This document shows positions 8,944-17,741 of a stretch of DNA of 64,000 nt, in pieces. The stretch is from Marinobacter arenosus (lineage in GTDB: Bacteria > Pseudomonadota > Gammaproteobacteria > Pseudomonadales > Oleiphilaceae): positions 248,001-312,000 of the forward strand of contig NZ_JAHVAO010000002.1 in the NCBI RefSeq assembly GCF_019264345.1. The letters are read 5' to 3'. Each line of letters opens with the position of its first letter. The first letter of the stretch is position 1. The notes below the pieces were generated by a model that was not told the origin of the DNA, did not search any database, and worked only from the letters and a program-made list of their open reading frames with translations. Position numbers and translations under genes: made by a program.

Positions 8944-11121
8944 ATGTCCCGAATTCCTGATGCTGCCTTCCGCCGCAAGGCCCTGATCTCAGCCATGATG
9001 GCTGCCACCCTGCCGGGCATGGCTTGGGCGCAGGACGATTCACCGATGGTCCTGGATGCGCTGGAGGTCTCCGCCGACCGCGGTCCGGCCTCGTCGGAAG
9101 AAACCCGTAGCTACGTCGCGGAATCCACCACCACAACCATGAAAATGGGGCTGACCCACCGTGAGACGCCCCAGTCAGTCACGGTTATCACCCGTGAACA
9201 GATGGATGATTTTGCCCAGAACGACATTAACGATGTTCTTGAGGGCACTACGGGTGTCACCGTGGAATCGGTGGAAACCGACAGGACCTACTACACGGCT
9301 CGCGGATTCGACATCAATAATTTCCAATACGACGGTGTCGGCCTCCCGGCGGTCTATGACAACGTCCAGGGTGAGCTGGATACGGCATTTTTTGACCGTA
9401 TCGAAGTGGTTCGTGGAGCCAACGGTCTGATGACCGGTTCCGGCAATCCGGCGGCAACGGTGAACTTCATCCGAAAACGCCCGACAGCAGAAACCAACGG
9501 TTCCATCGCCGTAACGGGCGGCTCCTGGGATCAGAAACGCATCGTGGGCGATGTGTCCGGTGCCGTGTCTGAATCCGGTGCCGTTCGTGGCCGGGTTGTG
9601 GCCGGCTACGAGGACAAGGACTCCTACCTTGATCGCTACAGCAACGAGAAGCAGATGTTCTACGGGGTGATCGAAGCGGATCTGACCGACACCACGCTGC
9701 TGACGCTCGGGCACTCGTTCCAGACCTCCGATACAGACAGCCCGCTCTGGGGCGCCCTGCCGCTGTTCTACACCGACGGCACCGCGACGGACTACGCCCG
9801 TTCAACCAGCACGGCGTCCGACTGGTCCTACTGGGACAACACCCAGAACAACAGCTTCATTGAACTGCAGCAGGAGCTTGCCGGTGGCTGGCGTGCCCAG
9901 GGCACGGTCTTCCGTCTGGAGAACGACAGCACCTCGGAGCTGTTCTACCAGTACGGCACGCCCGACCCGCAAACCGAGCTGGGCCTCTTCGCGTACCCCA
10001 GTCAGTACGACCTGAATGTCGAGCAATGGGTGGTTGATACCTATGCCACAGGCCCGTTTGACCTCGCCAACCGGACCCACGAACTGGTGGTGGGCGCGAG
10101 CTGGTCTCGTTCTGAAACCGAGGATCTGTCCCGTTACGACAGCAGCACTGGCACCGCCATGCCGCCGCTGGATCAGTTTGACGGTTCGTTTCCTCGCCCC
10201 ACCTATGACAACGGCACCCAGGGTTCAGACTGGACCGATAAGGAAGTTGCCACCTACGCGGCCGCGCGCTGGAGCCTGACGGATCGGCTCACCGCCATCA
10301 CTGGCCTGCGTCTGACCTGGCTGGATAGCGAAGGTGAAAGTTACGGCAGTACCAAGAACACCAGCTACAACGCGGTAGAGACGCCGTACGCGGGGCTGAT
10401 CTATGACGTCAACGAGAACCACTCTGTTTACGCCAGCTATACCGAAATTTTCGCGCCGCAGACGGAGCTGGACATCAACCGCGACCGACTGGACCCGATT
10501 GATGGCGTCAATTACGAGCTCGGCCTGAAAAGTGAGTTTGTCGATGACCGCGTGAACACCACCGTGGCCCTGTTCCAGACCGAGCAGAAGAACGTGGCGG
10601 AAGCCGCTGGCACCTACCCGGACTCGCCGGACGTTTACTACCGTGGCATCGACGGCCTTGAGAGTCAGGGTGTGGAACTGGAACTCGTTGGCGATCTGAC
10701 CGACCGGATCCAGGTCTTTGCCGGGTACACATACGTGGACATTGAAGACGCCGATGGCAACGCCGCGAAGTCCTTTGTTCCGGAGCATCTGGCACAACTG
10801 CGCGGCACCTGGAAAGTTCCCGGCATCGACGGCCTGAAAGTCGGCAGTCAGGTTCGCTGGCAGTCCGAAATCAGCCAGGAGCAGGGCGTGGCGACGACAG
10901 GTCCGAACGCCGGCAGCACCATCGTTACCGAACAGGACAGCTACGCCGTTCTGGATCTGATGGCCAGCTATGACTTCGCCCGTCACTGGAATGCCACCCT
11001 GAACGTGAACAACGTAACCGATGAGAAGTACATCGAGAGCCTGAAGAAATTCGGCGCCTCGGCCCAGGGCTTCTACGGCGAGCCGGCGAACGCCAGCCTG
11101 ACCGTTTCCTGGGTTTACTGA
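8944..11121 (+). CDS. TonB-dependent siderophore receptor
   Basis: 725 residues, outer-membrane gated channel for ferric siderophores. A signal peptide ends near G-M-A-W-A-Q (about residue 30); the plug domain begins with R-E-T-P-Q-S-V-T-V-I-T-R-E-Q-M typical of the FhuE/FpvA-like group, and the barrel ends in an aromatic residue (S-W-V-Y). There is no N-terminal signalling (STN) domain, so it does not drive an anti-sigma pathway. ATG preceded by a GGAGAAG sequence; a Fur-box-like site lies just upstream. The oppositely oriented fhu genes follow, which supplies the inner-membrane half of the same uptake route. Confidence 0.92.
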   Translation: MSRIPDAAFRRKALISAMMAATLPGMAWAQDDSPMVLDALEVSADRGPASSEETRSYVAESTTTTMKMGLTHRETPQSVTVITREQMDDFAQNDINDVLEGTTGVTVESVETDRTYYTARGFDINNFQYDGVGLPAVYDNVQGELDTAFFDRIEVVRGANGLMTGSGNPAATVNFIRKRPTAETNGSIAVTGGSWDQKRIVGDVSGAVSESGAVRGRVVAGYEDKDSYLDRYSNEKQMFYGVIEADLTDTTLLTLGHSFQTSDTDSPLWGALPLFYTDGTATDYARSTSTASDWSYWDNTQNNSFIELQQELAGGWRAQGTVFRLENDSTSELFYQYGTPDPQTELGLFAYPSQYDLNVEQWVVDTYATGPFDLANRTHELVVGASWSRSETEDLSRYDSSTGTAMPPLDQFDGSFPRPTYDNGTQGSDWTDKEVATYAAARWSLTDRLTAITGLRLTWLDSEGESYGSTKNTSYNAVETPYAGLIYDVNENHSVYASYTEIFAPQTELDINRDRLDPIDGVNYELGLKSEFVDDRVNTTVALFQTEQKNVAEAAGTYPDSPDVYYRGIDGLESQGVELELVGDLTDRIQVFAGYTYVDIEDADGNAAKSFVPEHLAQLRGTWKVPGIDGLKVGSQVRWQSEISQEQGVATTGPNAGSTIVTEQDSYAVLDLMASYDFARHWNATLNVNNVTDEKYIESLKKFGASAQGFYGEPANASLTVSWVY

Positions 11122-11127
11122 AACCGG

Positions 11128-11162
11128 TTCCGGAGCGGGTGATCCCCGCTCCGGAAATTTTT
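11128..11162 (+). terminator. Terminator of the siderophore receptor gene
   Basis: Perfect 12-base-pair stem TTCCGGAGCGGG/CCCGCTCCGGAA with loop TGATC, followed by ATTTTT. Begins seven bases after the receptor stop codon. Confidence 0.9.
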
Positions 11163-11192
11163 GCACCGCAATGGATGCTGGGAGCGTGCCTC

Positions 11193-11303
11193 ATGACACC
11201 GGAACAGGAAATGATCGAAGGACTGAAACTGGCCGCAGGTGCCGGATTGCTTATTGCGCTGGCAGCCACTGGCCTGGCGCTTGGCTCCGGGATTGGGGGC
11301 TAG
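11193..11303 (+). CDS. Possible 36-residue hydrophobic membrane peptide
   Basis: Short frame starting ATG with GGAG eight bases upstream and ending TAG. It encodes an acidic head (M-T-P-E-Q-E-M-I-E-G), then a single hydrophobic segment rich in A, L and G with small-residue motifs, ending G-S-G-I-G-G; this is a plausible single-pass membrane peptide. It lies behind the receptor terminator and its last 53 bases overlap the 3' end of fhuF on the other strand, so it would need read-through or its own promoter. I know no family for it. It may be chance; conservation of the peptide in related genomes would decide. Confidence 0.35.
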   Translation: MTPEQEMIEGLKLAAGAGLLIALAATGLALGSGIGG

Positions 11304-12063
11304 CCTCAGCCATACGCGCTTTACGATAGACTCCACACGTGCCGCAGTACCCACCTTCCGGCAGCAGATACTTCAGGCAGCATCCTTTTCGCTGGGGAAT
11401 GGCGCACAGGTGGCCACTGAATTCTGCCGGTATCCAGTCCATGAATCGATGGGCATCACAGGTGAATGCCGCCAGCCAGGCTTGAGCCAGGCTGCATACC
11501 CCCTTCGCATCCGCAAGGTTCCACACCGCCGAGAAAGGCGCGCCCAGACCCAGGGCGATACTGCTCCAGTAGGCCCCCGGGCTGACTCCAAGACCCTGCC
11601 GGAAAGCCGGATACCAGGCTGTTACGAGCGCGCTCAATTGCGGAACGAACTCCGCCACACTCAATGCAGGCTGTGATGGCGCGTGAAACCATCGCGGCGT
11701 TGCCGCCCCGTCGCGAGCGGAGGCAAGGAAAATCCGGTTTGCGTCCGGCAGGGTCGCTGCGCCATCGCGAAACAGTTTCAGCGTCAGCGGTGCAATCACC
11801 GAGAGCGCCAGATCCTGCTGGATGAAAGAGGCATACGCCCGCAGGGCGCGGGCATCGGTGGTGTCGGGATAGTCCTGGGCAAGTTGCTGTTGCAGTCGTT
11901 CTGGCTGTTCAAGGCACTGGGCCAGCGAGAGCAGTGCGGGATGCTCCAGATCGGGAGGCTGCAACGCCTGGCCTATGACGGATTCAGCGTCCAGGCCGGC
12001 GGACGCCAGCAGTTGCCGATATCGCCCTGGCCAATCGGTAATCGCAGAGTCAGCTGCGGCCAT
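11251..12063 (-). CDS. fhuF: Siderophore-iron reductase FhuF
   Basis: 270 residues. The C-terminus has the FhuF [2Fe-2S] ligand pattern C-C-x10-C-x2-C with Cys228, Cys229, Cys240 and Cys243. FhuF reduces ferric hydroxamates in the cytoplasm after import and so frees the iron. It is the last gene of the fhu run and its start overlaps the end of fhuB by 14 bases, which indicates coupled translation. No strong ribosome site precedes its ATG. Confidence 0.88.
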   Translation of the reverse strand: MAAADSAITDWPGRYRQLLASAGLDAESVIGQALQPPDLEHPALLSLAQCLEQPERLQQQLAQDYPDTTDARALRAYASFIQQDLALSVIAPLTLKLFRDGAATLPDANRIFLASARDGAATPRWFHAPSQPALSVAEFVPQLSALVTAWYPAFRQGLGVSPGAYWSSIALGLGAPFSAVWNLADAKGVCSLAQAWLAAFTCDAHRFMDWIPAEFSGHLCAIPQRKGCCLKYLLPEGGYCGTCGVYRKARMAEASPQSRSQAPGQWLPAQ

Positions 12064-14077
12064 GGCGGCTCAGCCCCCACAGGAAATACAGGCCACCGAC
12101 CAGGGCCGCCAGAAGCCCGGCGGGTAACTGCGCGGGGTAGACGACAATCCGGGACAGATAATCGGCAACTGCCAGCAACAGGCCGCCGGCAAGGGCGGCC
12201 ACAATCATCTGCCGGCCCACCGTCTGCTGTCCGAGTACGCGGGCCAGATGCGGTGCGATCAGACCGACGAAACTCAATGGCCCGATGACCACGGTAGCCG
12301 CGGCTGTCAGCAGTGCGGCGATCAGGAGCAGGGCCAGGCGGGCCCGGCCGACGGGCAGTCCCAGGGATGACGCCGTAGTGTCACCCAGGGGCAGGATGGT
12401 CAGTGGGCGGATGACGGTAAACAGACACAGGCTGACAAACAGGATCAGGCTCAGCAGCGCCAGCGCCTCGGGTTCGGAAATCAGCCAGGTGGAACCGTAC
12501 ATCCAGTTCAGCAACTTGGACGCCACGGTCCCTCCGGAGGCCATCACCAGCCGTAGCCCGGAATCCATGAAGACGTAAAGTGCGAGCCCGCCCAGCAGCA
12601 ATTGATTGCCGGCAAAGCGGTGTCGCCGCGCCAACAGGATCAACAGGCCAAGGGCACCGGCTGCGCCCGCCGTGGCCGCAGTCAACTGCCCGGCGCGGCC
12701 GACGTCAACGCCGCTCAGGACGATCAGCACCATGACCAGGGCGGCACCGCCACTGATGCCAAGCATTTCCGGGCTCGCCATCACGTTGCCGGTCATGCGC
12801 TGTATCAGGGTGCCAGCAAGACCCAGAGCGATCCCGGCAAGAATGGCCGCGAGCATTCGGGGGCCGCGCCAGACCCAGGCATCGTCCCACTGGCTCAGGG
12901 GTGTCCAGCTCCATTCCTGGAGTCCCGGCGACCAGCCCATGGAAACAACAAACGTGGCGAACAGCAGCGTGAACAAGACAGAGCCAATCACAACGGCGGG
13001 GCGTCGCACTGGAATAAAGCCGGTTGGGTTGGAACCCTGGCCGGGCATGTGGTGCGTGTTCCTGAAACTTTGCAGGGCCAGCAGGATGATGGGCCCGCCA
13101 ATCAGCGCCGTCGTTGTGCCGGTGGGCACCAGGGAACCATCGCCCCAGGTGGACGCCCAGTGCGCCAGGGTATCGGCCAGGAGCAGCAGGCCACCGCCAA
13201 ACAGCGTGCTCCATAACAGGCGTTCAACAAGGGTCCGGGCACCGAGCAAGCGCGCCAGTACCGGCGCGGCCAGGCCGACAAAGGCAACCACCCCCACCCG
13301 GCTGACGACCGTGGCGCTCATCAGCACCACGAGGAACAGCGCCAGCATCCGGATCAGCCCCACCCGGGCACCCAGCGAGCTGGCGGAGGCCTGGCCCAGC
13401 TGCAACAGCTGCAACGGTCGCATCAGCAGGACCAGCGCGAGCGCCAGGACCAGGACCCGTGGCCACAGGTCCATAAACGGAGCCCAGTTGTTCTGAACCA
13501 GAGAACCAGCGCCCCAGATAAACAGGTTGCCCAGCCATTCGCCCCTGAGCAGAAGGAAGGCCATGTTCAGCGCGCCCATGAAAAAGGTGATGACCAGGCC
13601 GGCGAGAATGACCGTAACCGGCGAAAAGCCCAGGCGCCAGGTCAGCGCGATCACCAGCCCAATGGCCAACAACCCTCCGGCCACGGCCGCAAGGTCCGGA
13701 CTGAACGCCAGTACCGCCGGGGCGTACAGGGTGGCAACCGTCACGCCGAACTGCCCGCCGGCTTCCACACCGAGCGTGGTTGGCGAAGCCAGAGGGTTAC
13801 CCAGTACCTGCTGAGTGACGGCACCGGCCAGCCCCAGGCCGCAGCCGATCAGAATGGCGATGGAAACCCGCGGCGCCCAGCTGAAATGGGCCAACACAGA
13901 GGTGTAATCGTCCCCGTTGTAGGTCCAGAATGCGGAAATCAGGGCGGTGGGATTCAACTCGGCTAGCCAGGGCGACGCACTGGCGGCCAGTGCCCCAAGC
14001 CAAAGCAGGACCGCCGCCAATGGGAGTTTGCCGGGAAGTCTGGGTGCGCGCGTGGTGAGCCGGGTTTCAGCGTACAT
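12050..14077 (-). CDS. fhuB: Ferric siderophore ABC permease, double-length FhuB
   Basis: 675 residues made of two consecutive FecCD/BtuC-type permease halves (about 1-330 and 345-675), each with around ten membrane helices. The first half has G-A-V-T-Q-Q-V-L-G-N-P-L-A-S-P and the second G-T-L-I-Q-R-M-T-G-N-V-M-A-S-P, the matching conserved loops of the two halves. A fused permease is characteristic of FhuB, which serves hydroxamate siderophores, rather than of the two-gene FepDG or BtuC arrangements. GGAGG lies eight bases before the ATG inside the end of fhuD; the two frames overlap by 11 bases. Confidence 0.92.
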   Translation of the reverse strand: MYAETRLTTRAPRLPGKLPLAAVLLWLGALAASASPWLAELNPTALISAFWTYNGDDYTSVLAHFSWAPRVSIAILIGCGLGLAGAVTQQVLGNPLASPTTLGVEAGGQFGVTVATLYAPAVLAFSPDLAAVAGGLLAIGLVIALTWRLGFSPVTVILAGLVITFFMGALNMAFLLLRGEWLGNLFIWGAGSLVQNNWAPFMDLWPRVLVLALALVLLMRPLQLLQLGQASASSLGARVGLIRMLALFLVVLMSATVVSRVGVVAFVGLAAPVLARLLGARTLVERLLWSTLFGGGLLLLADTLAHWASTWGDGSLVPTGTTTALIGGPIILLALQSFRNTHHMPGQGSNPTGFIPVRRPAVVIGSVLFTLLFATFVVSMGWSPGLQEWSWTPLSQWDDAWVWRGPRMLAAILAGIALGLAGTLIQRMTGNVMASPEMLGISGGAALVMVLIVLSGVDVGRAGQLTAATAGAAGALGLLILLARRHRFAGNQLLLGGLALYVFMDSGLRLVMASGGTVASKLLNWMYGSTWLISEPEALALLSLILFVSLCLFTVIRPLTILPLGDTTASSLGLPVGRARLALLLIAALLTAAATVVIGPLSFVGLIAPHLARVLGQQTVGRQMIVAALAGGLLLAVADYLSRIVVYPAQLPAGLLAALVGGLYFLWGLSRHGRS

Positions 14078-14996
14078 TGTCAGTACCTCCCTGGAGGAGC
14101 GCGTCCGTCAGGTCCATCGCCAGGCGCTTGACCGGGAACACCCCGCCAAATGGCCAGACCGCGTCTATCTGATAAACCTCGTCGCGCCGCACCGCGGGCA
14201 GGTAGGTCCAGAACGGGCTGTGCGCCAGATGGTCGGAAAGCTCTGGTCGGGTTGGCTCAATGACCACAACGCGGCTGTCCGGGTAGGCGGCGATGGCTTC
14301 AAGGCCAACCACGGAAAAGCCCCAGTAGTTGCCGTTGTGTGGCCAGGCATTGGTCAACCCCAGCTCGTTAAGCGTGGTTTGATACAGACCATTGGGGGCA
14401 TAAATTCGAACGTGCCGGTCGTCGAGGAAATTCACCAGGGCAACCGGCTGATCGGTAACGCCATGCTGCCTGAGGCGCTCACGCTGTGCGGCAAGGGTGT
14501 TGTCGATATCCGTCAGGATGGCGTGGGCGCGTTCCTCCACGTCGAGAATGTCACCCAGGGTCAGCAACATCTCCCGCGCTTTCTCGAACGGCCTGGACCC
14601 CTGGGTGTACACGCTGATCACGTAGGTTGGGGCGATGCGCTCCAACAGATCGGTGGCTGGTGCCATTTCGGAACTGGTGACAATGAGATCCGGCTTCAGC
14701 TCGGCAATGGCCTCGAGGCTGGGGGCGACTCGGGCGCCGATATCGGGGACCGACTCCGGTAATTCAGGCTCCTGGACCCAGACGGAATAGCCGGCCTTGT
14801 CCGCCACGCCGACCGGCGTTACGCCCAAAAGAAGCAGGGTTTCGGTCGCGGCCCAGTTCAGGGCGACAACGCGTTTGGGAGCTTCGCTCAGGGTGAGGGT
14901 GCCCTGTTCGTGCTGCCAGGTTTTTGCGGCCGTCACGGTGGCGGAAAAACACAGCCATAGGACGATGATGATTCGGGTCAGGCGATCAATGGACAT
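14067..14996 (-). CDS. fhuD: Periplasmic ferric siderophore-binding protein, FhuD type
   Basis: 309 residues with a Sec signal peptide (hydrophobic stretch 9-23, cleavage near V-T-A-A-K). The body is a class III binding protein: P-K-R-V-V-A-L-N-W-A-A-T-E-T-L-L-L-L-G at the start of the first lobe, A-E-L-K-P-D-L-I-V-T for the ligand side and the long linking helix after A-T-D-L-L-E. It delivers the ferric siderophore from the receptor to FhuB. Overlaps fhuC by 11 bases and fhuB by 11 bases. Confidence 0.88.
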   Translation of the reverse strand: MSIDRLTRIIIVLWLCFSATVTAAKTWQHEQGTLTLSEAPKRVVALNWAATETLLLLGVTPVGVADKAGYSVWVQEPELPESVPDIGARVAPSLEAIAELKPDLIVTSSEMAPATDLLERIAPTYVISVYTQGSRPFEKAREMLLTLGDILDVEERAHAILTDIDNTLAAQRERLRQHGVTDQPVALVNFLDDRHVRIYAPNGLYQTTLNELGLTNAWPHNGNYWGFSVVGLEAIAAYPDSRVVVIEPTRPELSDHLAHSPFWTYLPAVRRDEVYQIDAVWPFGGVFPVKRLAMDLTDALLQGGTDNVR

Positions 14997-15759
14997 AGGA
15001 CACCCACTGGCCGGGCGCGCGTTCCATCACCCCCATTGGCACCCCGTAAATGGTTTCCAGTATGCCGCTGGTCATGACGTCCTGCGGTGTCCCGTCGGCG
15101 ATCAACTGGCCGCCGCGCAAAGCGACGAGGCGGTCGCAGAACCGGGCGGCCAGATCGACATCGTGCAGCACCACAATCACGGTCAGGTCTCTTTCCTCGG
15201 CGAGGCGATGTACCAGCCGCAGGGTTTCCACCTGATGCTTCACGTCCAGCGCCGAAATGGGCTCGTCGAGTAACAGGCAGCGGGTTTTCTGGGCCAGCAG
15301 CATGGCGATCCAGGCACGTTGACGCTCGCCGCCGGACAGGGTGTCCACTGAGCGGTGCCGGAAACGGTTCAGGCCGGTGTCCTCAATGGCCCGGTCAATC
15401 AATTGGTCGTCTTCGGCGGTGTAACGCCCCAGTGGCCCGCGCCAGGGGTAACGGCCCAATGCGACCAGTTCACGGACGGTCAGGCCATCGGTTCCAGGCG
15501 GATGCTGGGGCAGGTAGCCGACGGTACGGGCAAACTCCCGGGCGCCGGTATCGCGGAACGAATGCCCTAACAGGCTGGCCTCGCCCGTGGACGGCGTCAG
15601 CTGCCGGGCCAGGATTTTCAGCAGGGTGGATTTGCCGGAGCCGTTATGGCCGAGGAGGGCAGTGACTTCTCCCTCCTGAAAGCCAATGTTGAGGTTATTG
15701 ACGATGGTGGTGTCGCCGATGCGGACACCCAGGTTGGTTACTACGAAAAAGGCAGACAT
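14986..15759 (-). CDS. fhuC: Ferric siderophore ABC transporter ATPase, FhuC type
   Basis: 257 residues. Walker A G-H-N-G-S-G-K-S-T from Gly37, Q-loop in Y-L-P-Q-H, signature L-S-G-G-E-R-Q, Walker B C-L-L-L-D-E-P and the switch His in V-L-H-D-V-D. Energises import through FhuB. ATG follows GGGAG by five bases. It is the first gene of the fhu run and a Fur-box-like site lies about 40 bases upstream, so the whole operon is likely repressed by Fur with iron. Confidence 0.92.
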   Translation of the reverse strand: MSAFFVVTNLGVRIGDTTIVNNLNIGFQEGEVTALLGHNGSGKSTLLKILARQLTPSTGEASLLGHSFRDTGAREFARTVGYLPQHPPGTDGLTVRELVALGRYPWRGPLGRYTAEDDQLIDRAIEDTGLNRFRHRSVDTLSGGERQRAWIAMLLAQKTRCLLLDEPISALDVKHQVETLRLVHRLAEERDLTVIVVLHDVDLAARFCDRLVALRGGQLIADGTPQDVMTSGILETIYGVPMGVMERAPGQWVSYVH

Positions 15760-15798
15760 GCAGGCTCCCGGCTATCTGAAGGCCTGCAGGATAATCTA

Positions 15799-15826
15799 AA
15801 TGCGAATTACTATCAATAATGATTGT
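15799..15826 (-). promoter_or_regulatory. Putative Fur box upstream of fhuCDBF
   Basis: Read on the minus strand it runs AATCATTATTGATAGTAATTCGCATT, an A/T-rich interrupted palindrome resembling two overlapping Fur 7-1-7 units. It sits in the 82-base gap between the end of the ABC exporter gene and fhuC. Confidence 0.7.
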
Positions 15827-15841
15827 GGCCGGCCCAGGCGC

Positions 15842-17632
15842 TCAGGCCTGGCCGGTCTGCACCCGCCACTGGGCGTTGTAGGCACCCTGTTGGTCGAGGA
15901 GTTGCTGGTGGGTTCCGGCTTCCACCACCTTGCCTGCCTCCACAACGGCAATGGTATCGGCGTCGACAATGGTGGAGAGGCGGTGGGCAATCATGATCAC
16001 CGTTCGGTTGTGGCCAATGCGCTTGAGGGAACGCTGTATCGCCGCTTCCGTTTCATTATCCACGGCGCTGGTGGCCTCATCGAGGACCAGAATCGGCGGG
16101 TCTTTCAGCAATGCACGAGCCAGGGAAAGGCGCTGGCGTTGCCCCCCGGAAAGGCGGACACCGCGCTCGCCTACCGGCGTTGCCAGCCCCTCGGGCAGGG
16201 CCTCAATGAAGGACCAGGCCTCGGCGGTTTTCGCGGCTTCGATGATGTCTTCTTCGGAAGCGTCTGGCTTGCCATAGGCGAGGTTGTCCCGAATGCTGCC
16301 TTCAAACAGGTAGGCGTCCTGGCTTACCAGGCCGATGGCCTCGCGCAGGGACTTCAGGCTGACAGACTGGATGGGCTGGTTGTCGATCAGGATGCGGCCA
16401 TGGCTGGGGTCGTAAAACCTCAGCAAGAGCTTGATCAGGGTCGACTTGCCAGAACCGGTCGCGCCAACCAGCGCCAGGGTATGACCGGCCGGTACGTTGA
16501 GATCGATACCGCGGATACCGGCACCACTGGACGGATAGTGAAAGCTTACTTTCTCAAACCGGACCTCACCCCTGACCGGGGTCTGCAGCGATTCGCCGGC
16601 CTGGTCGTGCACGTAGACCGGTTCAGCCAACAGGTCGAGAATGCGCCGGGTGCTGGCCATGGCCCGTTCAAACAGATCGATCACTTCCGCCAGGCCGGTC
16701 AGGGGCCACAACAGACGCTGGGTAAGGAATACCAGTACACCGTAGGCGCCAACATTCAGCGAACCTTCCAGGGCCATCATCCCGCCGACGGTGAAAGTGG
16801 CCAGGAAGCCCGCGAGGATGGCCATGCGAATCACGGGGATGAAGGCGGAACTGATCCGGATGGCCCGGCGATTGGCCTCCACGTAGGCCTCACTGCTTTC
16901 CTTCAGGCGTGCCGCTTCCCGCTGTTCTGCGGTAAAGCTCTTGATGGTGGCGATACCGCCCAGGTTGTTGGCCAGCCGGCTGGACAGATCGCCGACTTTC
17001 TCCCGCACATCGGCGTACAGCGGGCCCGCTTTACGCTGGAAGTAGAAGGCGCCCCAGATAATCAGCGGAATCGGGGTAAAGGCCAGCAGGGCGATGAGGG
17101 GCGACAGGACAAAGAAAACGGCGCCGACGGCCACCACCGTCACCAGCACCTGGATCATGGCGTTGGCACCGCCGTCGAGGAAACGCTCAAGCTGGTTCAC
17201 GTCGTCGTTCATAGTGGCCACTAACTGACCGGAACTACGTGCCTCGAAAAAACTCATGTCCAGGCGCTGGGCATGCTCGTAGGCATCCTGTCGCAAATCC
17301 GACTGCAGGCGCTGGGCCAGATTGCGCCAGAGAATCTGGAACAGGTATTCGAAGAGGGATTCGCCGGCCCAGATGAAGAACGTCAGAATCGCCAGGATGG
17401 TGATCTGCTCCCGTGCCGTTTCAAAACCCAACCCGGCGACGAAACTCTGTTCCTGATTGACCACCACGTCGATGGCGACGCCGATCAGGATCTCCGGCGC
17501 GATGTCGAACAGCTTGTTAATGATGGAGCAGGTGGCAGCGGCAATGATCTGTCTCCGATAACCCCTTGCGTAGCGAAAAAGGCGGGCGAGGGCCGCAAAA
17601 CTGCTGGTGGTGTGGCTGGCATGGCCGGGCAT
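15842..17632 (-). CDS. Exporter-fold ABC transporter (fused membrane and ATPase domains)
   Basis: 596 residues: six membrane helices of type IV ABC exporter fold (about 25-320) and a C-terminal ATPase with Walker A G-A-T-G-S-G-K-S-T, signature L-S-G-G-Q-R-Q, Walker B I-L-V-L-D-E-A and switch His in I-A-H-R-L. It would act as a homodimer in the inner membrane. Substrate not fixed by sequence. The location directly ahead of fhuC and its own Fur-box-like site suggest a role in siderophore traffic, either efflux of a used siderophore or import like YbtPQ/IrtAB; this is inference. ATG 17632 has GGAG seven bases upstream. Confidence 0.88.
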   Translation of the reverse strand: MPGHASHTTSSFAALARLFRYARGYRRQIIAAATCSIINKLFDIAPEILIGVAIDVVVNQEQSFVAGLGFETAREQITILAILTFFIWAGESLFEYLFQILWRNLAQRLQSDLRQDAYEHAQRLDMSFFEARSSGQLVATMNDDVNQLERFLDGGANAMIQVLVTVVAVGAVFFVLSPLIALLAFTPIPLIIWGAFYFQRKAGPLYADVREKVGDLSSRLANNLGGIATIKSFTAEQREAARLKESSEAYVEANRRAIRISSAFIPVIRMAILAGFLATFTVGGMMALEGSLNVGAYGVLVFLTQRLLWPLTGLAEVIDLFERAMASTRRILDLLAEPVYVHDQAGESLQTPVRGEVRFEKVSFHYPSSGAGIRGIDLNVPAGHTLALVGATGSGKSTLIKLLLRFYDPSHGRILIDNQPIQSVSLKSLREAIGLVSQDAYLFEGSIRDNLAYGKPDASEEDIIEAAKTAEAWSFIEALPEGLATPVGERGVRLSGGQRQRLSLARALLKDPPILVLDEATSAVDNETEAAIQRSLKRIGHNRTVIMIAHRLSTIVDADTIAVVEAGKVVEAGTHQQLLDQQGAYNAQWRVQTGQA

Positions 17633-17686
17633 GAAAACACTCCGCGAAGGCTGGAAAAGCGCAAAGGGTAGCGGGAACCTCTCAGA

Positions 17687-17708
17687 AATAAAAGAGAATC
17701 ATTACCAA
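17687..17708 (-). promoter_or_regulatory. Putative Fur box upstream of ABC exporter
   Basis: Minus-strand sequence GGTAATGATTCTCTTTTAT matches about 12 of 19 positions of the Fur consensus, with a well-conserved left half TAATGATTCTC and a degenerate right half. It is 55-75 bases ahead of the exporter start. Confidence 0.5.
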
Positions 17709-17741
17709 CAAGTGCGGGGCGAAGGCGTGAAGACGGCGCTG

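Noticed and set aside
15800..17224. 474-codon open frame on the plus strand opposite the ABC exporter gene
   Set aside because: The minus strand encodes a complete ABC transporter with all motifs; the plus frame has no ribosome site and low-complexity Gly/Gln/His composition typical of an antisense shadow.
8944..17632. A complete siderophore biosynthesis cluster
   Set aside because: No NRPS, NIS synthetase, ornithine hydroxylase or acyltransferase gene is present; only uptake and reduction functions are seen.
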